Positions 1 through 11,500 of a DNA stretch of 64,000 nucleotides are shown here, piece by piece. Below the pieces are notes generated by a model that searched no databases, had not been told where the DNA came from, and saw only the letters and a list, made by a program, of their open reading frames with translations. The position numbers were made by a program, and so were the translations under genes. Source of the stretch: Glycine soja (taxonomy: Eukaryota; Streptophyta; Magnoliopsida; Fabales; Fabaceae); contig NC_041002.1 of the NCBI RefSeq assembly GCF_004193775.1, positions 37,917,112 through 37,981,111 on the forward strand, written 5' to 3'. The number at the start of each line of letters is the position of its first letter. The first letter of the stretch is position 1.

Positions 1-1392
1 TCGTTTAATACATATATTTTTTAAATTTCCTTTTAATATATGTATTTTTATTATTTCGATTTCTTTGTCAAACCTTGGTCTTTACAGTTAAATTTTTTTT
101 ATTTTATATTATAATTTTATCAATTTTTTACTAAATTTCTCACTTTTAATCTTTAAAAGTATTCCATATCTCAATTCCAACTTAAATACCCTTATATTTT
201 GATTGAAATTGAGAGTTTTAAGTAGAAAAAACATAATCGGCCACGAAACCAAATTTATTTATATATTTATTTTAAAAAAAGAATTTAATCAACTATTTTT
301 TTTTAAAAAAATGTCTCAAAAAATTTAAACTAGATAAAGCTAAAGTGAAATTACAAGTCTTTTTCCTTAATCAATAAAATGTATATATATACCTCAAATA
401 TGAAAGAATCCCTTGGATAAACCTCATCTATTTTCACTCGAAATAACACTTATTATACATAATATGAATGAAATGAAAACAATTACTAACAAATAAATAA
501 TCCAAATAAATTTAATTAAAAAATATAATAGTTCTTAAACTAATACAGAGATTAACTTCAAAACAAAACAAAAAAAATTAATACAGAGGTTTATTCTTTG
601 CCTTTGAGACGTAGAGTTGTATCTCTCGCTGATTTAGAGGCTACAACGACCTTACATTCCATTTAGCATACTGTGGCAGAGTACGTAATAAAGATTGATA
701 ATTAATTGAAGAAACAAAGAATTTCAAGAAATAAAAGGTTTTCATTTTTTAAAATGGTAACTCAATTTTTTTACATCGAAATTTATTTTATTTTGGAAAA
801 CAAGTAATTATATCGATTAATTATTAAAAAACTAATTAACAATTTGATAGATGGATAAATAAATAGATAATCAAAGTATAAAAGTTTAAATCTTAAGCTG
901 TATTTTACTATTTTTTTAGTCCCTTTTTTCCTAATTTCTCTCATATACAATTCATTATTAACGTCTGTATATATTTGTTGCAATTTTTATACTTTCGGGA
1001 ATTAAATTTTGTATTTTCAACTTTTATGGACGTATTTGTCAGTGGACTGAGAAGACAAAAAGTTAAAAAATATAACGACAAATATGCACATATATTAGCA
1101 ATTCATGTTGACAATCATTTCAATGACAAATTTGTCTCTTTGTGCCACGTAGGCTATTTTACTAACGATGACAGACAGATATATTTATCGCACTTTTTAC
1201 ACTTTCAGAGACTAAATTTTGTATTTACATCTTTCAGAAACATATTTATTAGCGAATCACACATTGATGGATAAAAATAGTTATTTATCCATATTTATAT
1301 TAGATACTATCACTATACAGTGATTAATATCACCTCTGTCTAATTATAAAATAAAGCAGTGCACAATCACGGTAACGTTAATGAATCCAAAA
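1..1392. other. Gene-free AT-rich intergenic DNA
   Basis: No protein-like reading frame, RNA gene or complete transposon was recognised. The stretch contains a diverged internal duplication: about 60 bases near 985-1040 resemble 1193-1250 (both carry a core reading 'ctaaattttgtattt' or close to it), which looks like an old repeat remnant. It forms the left flank of the copia element that starts at 1398. Confidence 0.6.
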
Positions 1393-1397
1393 CTATT

Positions 1398-1999
1398 TGT
1401 TGTAACAATAGTTTATGGCAAACCGAAAAAATTACTGACTGAGTCATGGACAATGTCGCTTTCTTTAAGACGTTTTGTGGCACTGCCAAAAATTGTGCAA
1501 GCAGACTATCAACCACGACGTCCCCAGGATAAAACAGCCCAGATCACTGTATAAGATTCCCACTGCACTGAGGGAACCTTTTCTAGAATTACACCCTCTT
1601 GTATGACTTGAAAAGTCACTCTAAAAGGCAACCGAGAAATGTGACTTTAAAAGTCACTCTTAAAACCAACCGAAAAATATGACTTACAAAGTCACTCTTA
1701 AAGGCAACCGAAAAATATGACTTACAAAGTCACTCCTAAAGGCAACCGAAAATTTTAGAGCGACAGAAAGAAAGAGGGAGAAGTTTGCCGGAAATACATC
1801 GGCTGAAATATGGGAGGGAGAAAGAAAATTTGAGGAAATGCTTCTCAACTGGGGCAAGGAAAAAAGAAGAAATGAGCTCTCTATATATAGGGAGTGAAAC
1901 ACTATTCAAGTGTTTATCCTGAGCGATGTGGGACTTGAAGCTTTTTTTTTTCTTTTTTTTTTCCTTTCTTTTTTTTTCAAACTTTCATTTGTTCTAACA
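1398..1999 (-). repeat. 3' LTR of the copia element
   Basis: This 602-bp repeat is near-identical to 6464-7055. It ends at 1999 in 'taaca', directly followed by the element's polypurine tract. It keeps the same internal 'gtcactcttaaaggcaaccg' blocks. Confidence 0.92.
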
Positions 2000-2010
2000 A
2001 TCCCCCACTT
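2000..2010 (-). promoter_or_regulatory. Polypurine tract of the copia element
   Basis: On the minus strand the bases just before the 3' LTR read AAGTGGGGGAT, a typical purine-rich primer for plus-strand DNA synthesis. The position next to the LTR edge fixes both the element's polarity and the LTR boundary. Confidence 0.8.
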
Positions 2011-2527
2011 GAAATTTGAAAAGAATATTTTTGAGGATTTCATAAAATTGTGCATAAACAAAGGTGTCATACAACTTGAACCTTTGCATAGTGAGTAAGA
2101 TTCAGATTTTATTAGAGTGACTTGAAGTCTTGAACTCTATCTCCGACATCAAACCACACACAACCTTTTCATAGGTGTATTCTATAAAGCCTGTGCGTTA
2201 AAGGCCATGCATGTCTATCCCGGTATAGTGAACGCTCTAGAAATTTTTGCCCAAAATTTCATATGAAGCGGCCCCCACTTCAACATTCACATAGGTGAGT
2301 CTATCAAGAGTACTCTTGTAGCCTAGGTACTCCACTCAATGTAGAGCATATATCTCATTAAGAATTATGAATTTTTTTCATAACTCATCCTCTTGTTACT
2401 TCAGGAATCATGCTGCTTTCACTTATAACAGCATGTTCATCTCATATCACTTCATAACTTGTTATTACCCATTGAACCTAGTTCTTGGGATCTCCAGTCG
2501 TATAGGTCGGGTTACCATCATGAATGA

Positions 2528-3835
2528 TCATCGCAGTAAGGGCAATAGTCTCATTCTTTTAGAAGTGTTATGGACTTTCTCTCTAGCTAATCCTTTCGTC
2601 AAAGGATCTGCTAAATTATCATCAGTGTGTACGTGATCCACTCTAACAGCTCCTGTTGAGAGTAATTCTCTAACAGTGTTGTGCTTACGACGTATCTGTC
2701 ATTTCTTACCATTGTAATAACGATTCTCAATTTTTGCAATAGCCGCGGTACTATCACAATGGATCAACACAACTGGTATCGGTCTTTCCCATAAAGGAAT
2801 CTCTGCAAGTAAGCTTCTTAGCCAACTTGCTTCCTCACTAGCAGTTGCTAGTGCTATCATCTCAGATTCCATAGTGGACTGAGCTAAGATAGTCTGTTTC
2901 TTTGACTTCCAAGAAACAGCCCCACCAGCTATGCTAAATATATAGCCGCTGGTTGTTTTGGAATCATCTGAAAGAGTGTTCCAATCTGCATCATTGTATC
3001 CTTCAAGTACAGCAGGAAACCTTTTATAATGTAATCCAAGATTTATGGTTCTCTTAAGGTACCTCATTACCCTTTCAATAGCGTGCCAGTGCTCCATACT
3101 AGGTCTACTGGTAAACCTGCATAATAATCCCACAACATAGGCTATGTCGGGTCTAGTACAATCAGTGGCATACCTAAGGCTGCCAATGATACTTGCGTAC
3201 TCAGTTTGTCGTATACCTTCACCAGTGTTCTTAAACAGTTTTACACTTGGATCATATGGTGTACTAGCAGATTTACAGTCAAAGTAGTCATATTTCTTTA
3301 AGATCTTCTCAATGTAGTGAGATTGATCCAGAGAAATTCCCTCTTTTGACCTAGTAATCTTAATACCAAGGATTACACTTGCTTCTCCGAGGTCTTTCAT
3401 ATCAAAGTTGTTACACAACAATGATTTCACATTGTTCACTACATGAATATTTGAACCAAATATGAGAAGGTCATCGACATATACACATATAATAGTACAA
3501 ATATTATTTACAGATTTGTAGTAAATGCATTTGTCACTTTCATTCACCTTAAACCCATTCGAGACTATTAAGTTATCAAACTTTTCATGCCACTGCTTAG
3601 GTGCTTGTTTTAGGCCATACAAAGATTTATCTAACTTGCAGACTTTATCTTCTTGTCCATGAATCACAAACCCTTCAGGTTGTTCCATATAGATTTCCTC
3701 TTCCAATTCACCATTTAAAAAAGCAGTTTTAACATCCATTTGGTGTACCACTAGACTGTGCATAGCAGCAAGAGATATTAGCACCCGAATAGATGTTATT
3801 CTAGTGACTGGTGAAAAGGTGTCGAAGAAATCCAC
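2528..3835 (-). pseudogene. Copia RT-RNase H (second half of broken polyprotein)
   Basis: This frame continues the polyprotein after the one-base loss near 3862. It carries the reverse transcriptase active site YVDD in CVYVDDLLIFG and the RNase H block with DADW and the STMESE motif. A TGA at 2699-2701 stops the frame just after NGKK; recognisable RNase H C-terminal sequence continues in the same frame beyond it to a stop at 2528. Two independent breaks, a frameshift and a nonsense codon, therefore inactivate this copy. Confidence 0.9.
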
Positions 3836-3861
3836 ATTCTCTCTTTGCCTAAAACCCTTGG

Positions 3862-6438
3862 CTAAAGGCGAGCCTTGTATTTATCCACAGTACCATCAGG
3901 TTTTAGTTTCTTTTTCAATATCAATTTACAACCAATTGGTTTGCAACCAGGAGGCAAGTCTACTAAATTCCATGTCTTGTTAGATTCTAAAGAATCCATC
4001 TCATCATTAATGGCTTCTTGCCACAAGTCAACATCCAAAGAAGACAAAGCTTCTTGGAGGTTTGATGGATCCTCCTCTAATGTATAAGCCATATAATCGG
4101 GCCCATAATCTTTAGCAATTCTTGCTCTCTTACCTCTTCGAGGCTCTATATATGGTTCTAGTTGTGCAAGATTTTCACTACTAATAGCAGGAAGATAATT
4201 GGATGAAGTACCCCCACTATCCCTTAATTTAAAAGGAAATTTATTTTCATAAAAATCAGCATCATTTGACTCTATGATCACTTTTGCGTTTAGGTCATAA
4301 AACCTATACGCTTTGCTATTAATAGCATAACCAATGAACACACATTCATAGGCTCTACTTGCAAGTTTAACCCTCTTAGGATCTGGGATCCTTACATAGG
4401 CCAAACATCCCCAAGTTCTCAAATAAGACAAATTTGGTTGTCTTTTCTTTAATATCTCATAGGGAGATGTCTTGCTTTTTGATTTGGGGATTCTATTTAG
4501 CACATAACAAACAATTAACAAAATTTCGCCCCACCAAAAAGATGTTGCACTAGAACTCAACATAGTAGCTACAACTAATTCTGTAAAAGTTTTGTTCTTT
4601 CTTTCAGCTTTACCGTTCATTTCAGGTGAATATGGAGCAGTCGTTTCATGTATGATTCCATGCAAATTATAAAACTCATTAAACAAACTGGAATCATACT
4701 CTGTGCCTCTATCACTTCGAAGTTTCTTAATTTTCTTATTGAATTGATTTTCAATTTTTGTTACAAATAACTTAAACATGTCAAGCGCTTCACTTTTATT
4801 TTTCATAAGATATACATATGTATAATCATAGTAGTCATCAATAAAAGTGATAAAATATCGTTTTCCATTTCTGGTCAACGTTCCATCAAATTCACATATA
4901 TCAAAATGTATTAAATCCAATGGCTCATATTCTTTAACTACTGATTTATGTGATTTCTTAGTTATTTTAGATTGACTGCAAAAAACACATTTTTCAAAGT
5001 GATTTAAAGATAGCTTTGGAATAAAACCTAAGTTACTCATATTAGATATGCAACGACTATTTATATGACAAAGTCTAGAATGCCAGATATTAAAATCACA
5101 CAGCATGTAAGCAGAAGGAGAAACTTTATTAATATCAAGATTCAATTTGAACATGCCATCAGTGGCGTACCCTTTCCCTACAAATACCCCATTCTTGGTC
5201 AAAGTAAATAAATCTGCACCTATAGTCTGAGTAAACCCATCCTTGTTTAAAAGAAAACCAGAAACCAGATTCTTTCTCATCTCTGGAGTATGCATCACAT
5301 CTTTGAGAATCAAAGTCTTTCCAGAGGTAAACTTCAGTTCAACATCTCCAGTTCCAGCAACAGTAGTGGTGTGGGAATCACCCAGCAACACTTTCTTATT
5401 TTCAACATTCGTGTATGTTTTAAACATAGCACGATCATAGCAGACATGGCGGGAGGCGCCAGTGTCTATCCACCATCCATCTGATCCTCCAATCATATTG
5501 ATTTCTGTTATCACAGCTATGTATGGCTCTTGAGTCATGTTAGCCTGGGGAGCACCTGTCATTGAAGGATTTCTGCATTTACGTGCCATATGTCCCGGTT
5601 TGCCACAATTGTAGCAGAGGAATGGCTCACCGGGATTATTCTTGGCAGGTGGATGTTGTCTAGCATGTTGGACCCTTGGGGGGTTCTTGTTGCGGTTGGA
5701 GGTATTGCTCACATTGCGGTTCTGATTCTTAAAGTTTTTGCCAATAGGCTTCAGAACTGCACATGTGTTCTTCTTAGTGTTGTTGTGAGACACAACCAAC
5801 ACTTCATCTTTCTGATCTTGTCTGCGTGCCTCTTCCTCAATGCGCAGACGTGTGATCAGAGACTCCAAAGAGAATTCTTTGGTCTTGTGTCTGAGAAGGT
5901 TTTTGAAATCCTTCCAGCTAGGAGACAATTTGTCTATGATGACAGCAACCTGAAATTGCTCATCCAATGTCATACCCTCTGATATGATATCATGAGCAAT
6001 TTTTTGTATCTCATGGGATTGAGACTCTACTGATTTATCATCAGTCATTTGATACTTGAGGTAGCGGCTAACAACATACTTTTTAGTCCCAGCTTCCTCA
6101 GTATCATACTTCTTTTCCAAAGCTAGCCAAACTAATTTGGCAGACTTATATGGGCTATAATAATCATAGAGATCATCAGCTAACCCATTCAGAATGAAAT
6201 TCTTGCATAGGTAGTCATTTTCATTCCAGAGAGCTAATTCCATAGTCATTTTATCCTTCACTTCCTTCTCAGCATCCTCAAGTACCACCGGAATATTAGT
6301 GTTCAAAACATAGGCAACTTTTCTCATAGTTAAATAAAACATCATCTTTTGTTGCCAACGTTTGAAATGATACCCTTCAAACCTAAAAGGTTTGTTGAGG
6401 TCATTGTTGTTCGAGCCAGTAATATCTACAGTAGCCAT
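3862..6438 (-). pseudogene. Copia gag-protease-integrase-RT (first half of broken polyprotein)
   Basis: This is an 858-codon open frame. It holds a retrotransposon gag region (about residues 15-230), a CCHC zinc knuckle CYNCGKPGHMARKC (about 274-288), an aspartic protease with DTGAS (about 325), an integrase with an HHCC zinc region and the D-D-E catalytic residues (RSDRGTEY and the E in NGKAERKN), then the start of the reverse transcriptase. The frame ends at 3862 within the conserved RT block because one base is missing relative to the frame that continues at 3835. The start ATG lies only 25 bases inside the 5' LTR edge. The domain assignment is secure. Confidence 0.93.
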
Positions 6439-6463
6439 AGCAAAACCGAAACCGTCTTAAAAT

Positions 6464-7055
6464 TGTTGTAACAATAGTTTATGGCAAATCGAAAAAATTA
6501 CTGGCTGAGTCACGGACAATGTCGCTTTCTTTAAGACGTTTCGTGGCACTGCCAAAAATTGTGCAAGCAGACTATCAACCACGACGTCCCCAGGATAAAA
6601 CAGCCCAGATCACTGTATAAGATTCCCACTGCACTGAGGGAACCTTTTCTAGAATTACACCATCTTGTATGACTTGAAAAGTCACTCTAAAAGGCAACCG
6701 AGAAATGTGACTTTAAAAGTCACTCTTAAAACCAACCGAAAAATATGACTTACAAAGTCACTCTTAAAGGCAACCGAAAAATATGACTTACAAAGTCACT
6801 CTTAAAGGCAACCGAAAATTTTAGAGCGACAGAAAGAAAGAGGGAGAAGTTTGCCGGAAATGCATCGGCTGAAATATGGGAGGGAGAAAGAAAAGTTGAG
6901 GAAATGCTTCTCAACTGAGGCAAGGAAAAAAGAAGAAATGAACTCTCTATATATAGGGAGTGAAACACTATTCAAGTGTTTATCCTTAACGATGTGGGAC
7001 TTGAAGCTTTTTTTTTTTCCTTTCTTTTTTTTTCAAACTTTCATTTATTCTAACA
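6464..7055 (-). repeat. 5' LTR of the copia element
   Basis: This 592-bp direct repeat of 1398-1999 begins 'tgttgtaaca' and ends 'ttctaaca' as read on the plus strand. It is the promoter-side LTR because the coding region runs leftwards from it. It contains a short tandem motif around 6665-6810: three to four units of a block with 'gtcactcttaaaggcaaccg', possibly an enhancer array. The 10-bp length difference from the other LTR lies mainly in the T-rich tract at its right end. Confidence 0.92.
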
Positions 7056-7060
7056 CTATC

Positions 7061-8517
7061 TATTGTCCTTTTACAATATTGGAACTTGGAAGCTTCTTTT
7101 TTACATGTATTCCTTTGAATTTGCCCCCTCAATAATTATTTGAGCTTATGGTAGTTGCAGATGAACACCCATGTATTATAATAAGCCAAATGTTAACCCG
7201 TACGTGTTTCTTAACCATATCCAAAGGGTACTGATTGTAATAAATCAGTGTTGTAGTATGAGCGTGATGTTTGTTATTATTTTGATTGGGAACACAAATT
7301 AATACTATAGTATGAGCGTCCAGTTTTTGAGGTCATAGGCTAGTTGTATAAAACCAATTATAATTTAAGTTGAAGAGTGTAAAAAAAAAGTTTGGATAAA
7401 GTATCATTGTAGCACTGCAGAAACAATATAACTAGAGTTGTTGTTGTATAGTGTCTTATCAAAATATGATATTAGAAGGAAGAAAAGCATTTAAAAGAGT
7501 ATTAAATGATAGTAGGGTTAGCCTATTAAATGCTAAAAGGGTTAAATTAAAGAAAATCACTGGAGCACCAACCTTCAAACCTCTCTTTACACACCACCTC
7601 CATGCTCTTGGGAAAAGAAAGAAGAAAAATGAGCAATCACAAAAATGAAAAGTCTCTGAAAATATAACCAAAAACACGAAAAATTAGCGAAAGAGGCTTT
7701 CTCACCTAGATCGTTTCTGGGTTATGCATTTTTGTCTGTGGAATAATAAGGTAGAGAAATGAAATTTACTAAAATTTTATTTACAGATTATTGTCTTTAA
7801 TACCCTCAATTTAGACAGGAAGTTGTCACAATTGCTGACATAATTTTTACTTACTTTTATAAATAGATAATAAAGATAATAATAACCTAACCCTAATAAA
7901 AATTAATAACATAACATTCCACTTTTTCCATGTCAAGAAAAGAAAAAACATCTTTTCTACTTTTGTTACTTGTAGGGAGCAACCCTTATTTATTTGGGTA
8001 ATACCATCTAATTTGTCCTTTGATAATATTATTTTTTTATCCGTAGGTGTGAAACTCAAGTATCACATATCCAGTTTTGAAATATAAAATATTAGTTTTA
8101 TTTAGCACTTTCTAACCAATAAAAAGAAATTTTATTGATAAATAGAATATTTAAAATCGAAGGCCAATATCATTGTCCTTTGAAAAACTTACAAATAGTT
8201 ATGCTTTTACAACAATGTACAACTCTATTTTTTTGTTTTATTTTTTAAAATTAAAAATTATAATTGCTGAAGAAAGTAAATATAATAATGAGTTTTATAT
8301 TAAAAAAATCCCATTTGTTTGTTTTTGGCGTGACTTACTTCACAGTATTATTAATTAACTATTAAAATACTAATTTTTAAGTTGACACAGTCGTCGGCAA
8401 TGTTTTCTCCACAATGAGTTGTTGGGATTTTAAATGCTTTTGACCTTAAACATGTTTCTCAGGCTCCATCTTCTTGTCCTGATCATTCTTTGACAACCAT
8501 TTCCTCTCATCTCTTCC
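7061..8517. other. Gene-free flank and presumed promoter of TNL gene A
   Basis: No gene was recognised. The interval 7450-7680 has open frames on both strands but neither resembles a known protein. A W-box core TTGACC, the binding site of WRKY factors common at defence genes, lies at 8440-8445, about 75 bases upstream of the gene A start codon. Whether it is used cannot be told from sequence. Confidence 0.5.
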
Positions 8518-11500
8518 ATGTCTTCCTCCCGTTATGACTCCGATCTCCATGATGACTTTTTCCGTGAATGGTACCAGGACGACAATAGAAAGTATGATGT
8601 GTTTATGAGTTTCAGAGGAAAAGACACGCGTGCTTCTTTCACTTCACATCTCTATGCCGCTCTTAAGAATGCAGGAATCACTGTTTTCAAGGATGATGAG
8701 ACACTTTCAAGGGGAAAACACATCTCACACTCGCTGCGGCTGGGAATAGAACAGTCTCGAATTTCTGTTGTTGTTTTCTCGAGAAATTACGCAGAGTCGC
8801 GGTGGTGTTTGCAAGAGTTGGAGAAAATAATGGAGTGTCACAGAACAACAGGGCAGGTAGTACTACCTGTGTTCTATGATGTTGATCCCTCTCAGGTACG
8901 TCATCAAAAAGGCCACTTTGGGAAAGCATTTGAAAAGCTTCTGAATACGATTTTAAAAGAGATAGGAGATAAGTGGCCGCAAGTTGTGGGATGGAGGGAG
9001 GCACTTCACAAAGCGACTCATAACCAAAGGTGTTGGAAAAACTCGCACGTTAACCTTTGGAGGAAGGGACTTTGTGAGGCTGGTGGCGTCCCAGTGGTTG
9101 TTGTCTTCAGCTCCAGGTAATTGAAACATATCCTGCTTTCCGATTTTTACTGAACTGTCTCCAAAAATAACATTTATGCTATTCGTAACATGTATGAAGT
9201 GGAGAAACGGAGATTGCTAATGAGATAAGCCTCATCCTTAAGCATTGGAGGGAGGCACTATGTAAGGCTGCTGGCATCGTTTTAAATTGCAGTCCGCAAC
9301 CGCAACTACGGTCCCAACATAACGGTTATTTGACTGTTTGCAACTGCATCAAGACAGCAGTTACAGTCGCATCCGCTGCATTTTCCTGCAATTGCTCACC
9401 ACAATATAAAGATTGTTTGACTCGCCGCAACCACCATTCACCGCCAGAAATGTCTGCAACCATCTCAGGCAGTGCAGTCTTAAATTCCAGGTAATTTAGA
9501 AAATTTCTGCTTTCAGATTTTTACTGAACATCATCGTCTCTTAAAAAGACATTCATGAAATTTATAACATGTATGAAGTGTTGAAATGGAGATGGCTAAT
9601 AATGAGATAGACGACCTCATCCAGAGTTGGAAGGATGCACTTCATAAGGCTGCTGGCATCTCAGGGGTTGCAGTCTTAAATCACCGGTAATTTCACACTT
9701 GCTGCTTTAATTTCTCAAATTTTTATTGAACATTTTCTGTAAAAATAACATTTATGAACTTCTTAACATGTATCAAAGAGGAGAAATGGACACTTCTAAT
9801 GAGATAAACCAATTCGTGAAGCGTTGGACGGAGGCCCTTCGTGAGGCTGCTAGCATCTCAGGGGTTGTAGTCCAAAATTTCAAGTAATGAAACACTTCAT
9901 GCTTTCTCACATTTTTCTATCAAATTCTCAGCATTTCTTAATACTGATAAACTTTTATGTATCACCGCATCATAATTGCACAATTCTTAAATTTTTTATT
10001 AACCAAATAAATCAACCGTAAATTGATTTTTCTTGTTACTTCTGTTATTCAGAGTTCGCGTTTAAAGCAATTTATAGAAAGGGAAATATTTAAAAGATGA
10101 ATCAGAGAGGAAATATACTACATGGTAGAATAAGAATAATTATGGTAATTGAGTGTTTATTAAACATATAAACTTGAATTTCAAATTACATAATATTTAC
10201 AATTAATTAATAACAATGGTTTGATAAAATAATAATTTTTCTTTACTTATCTGTATTTTTAGGAGATTAATCAAATGTTGGTTAAAGTAGTACGAGAACA
10301 ATAGCTAGTTTGTTTCGTGTTCATCAAATCAATTTTGCTTCTAAATAACAAAAAGTAAGAATAAAAAAAAAAACATGTTTGATAAATGTAATTTCTGAAA
10401 TTAATCTTTGTTTTAGTTTCGATTACTGGTATTCTTCTTTGTGTCGCTCCATCTTCTTCCTTAACTGTCTTTTTCCCCATTATAAATATTAGTTATTGAG
10501 AATTTTCTTCAAAATTATTTTTCAAAATAAAAAAAAAAACTCAATCAAGCTAGTACACTCTAAGAATCATAATATGGAGTTACACACATCTCTGCAATTA
10601 TAAATTTTTACTCAAATTTGTCTCATTTTGGTGTATAAATGTGTGAACCTTTTCATTGTTTCTTTTATTGTAGGAATGAAAGTGAGGCTATCAAACATAT
10701 TGTTGAAAATGTTACCCATTTGTTAGACAAGACAGAGTTGTTTGTTGCCAATAATCCAGTGGGAGTAGAACATCGAGTGCAAGAAATGATTCAGTTGCTA
10801 GACCAAAAACAATCAAATGATGTTTTACTACTAGGGATGTGGGGGATGGGAGGCATTGGTAAAACAACAATTGCAAAAGCCATTTACAATAGGATTGGCC
10901 GCAATTTTGATGGAAGGAGTTTCCTTGCACATATTAGGGAAGATTGGGGGCAAGACTCTGGTCAAGTGTATTTACAAGAACAACTTCTTTTTGATATTGA
11001 CAAAGAAACAAATGCAAAGATACGTAACGTTGAATCAGGAAAAATTATATTAAAGGAAAGACTTCGTCATAAGAGGGTATTGCTTATACTTGATGATGTG
11101 AATGAACTAGACCAAATGAATATTTTGTGCGGAAGCCATGAATGGTTTGGTCCAGGGAGTAGAATAATCATCACAACCAGAGATATTAGTATACTTAGAA
11201 GGGGAGGAGTTGACAAAGTGTACAAAATGAAAGGAATGAATGAAGTTGAATCAATTGAGCTTTTTTGTTGGCATGCATTCAAGCAAGCCAGTCCTAGAGA
11301 AGATTTTATCGACCTTTCTAGAAATGTAGTTGTATATTCTGGGGGATTGCCACTAGCTCTTGAAGTCCTTGGGTCCTATTTGTTTGATATGAAAGTAACA
11401 GAATGGGAAAGTGTATTAGAGAAACTCAAGAGAATTCCTAATGATCAAGTACAAAAAAAGTTAAAAATAAGCTATTATGGTTTAAGTGATGATACAGAGA

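Larger units (their letters stand above)
1398..7055 (-). mobile_element. Ty1/copia LTR retrotransposon, complete but broken
   Basis: The element is 5,658 bp, bounded by two direct LTRs (1398-1999 and 6464-7055) with TG...CA ends. Flanks are ctatt on the left and ctatc on the right, a 5-bp target duplication with one mismatch. Reading on the minus strand, gag, protease, integrase, reverse transcriptase and RNase H follow in that order, with integrase before reverse transcriptase, which defines Ty1/copia. About a dozen substitutions separate the LTRs over roughly 560 aligned bases, so the insertion is recent, on the order of a million years at commonly used plant LTR rates (an estimate by eye). 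The coding region has one frameshift and one premature stop, so this copy cannot make its full polyprotein. It lies about 1.5 kb upstream of TNL gene A. Confidence 0.95.

Noticed and set aside
7451..7677. Overlapping open frames on both strands upstream of gene A
   Set aside because: Neither resembles a known protein, there is no splice or codon signal, and the frames mirror each other.
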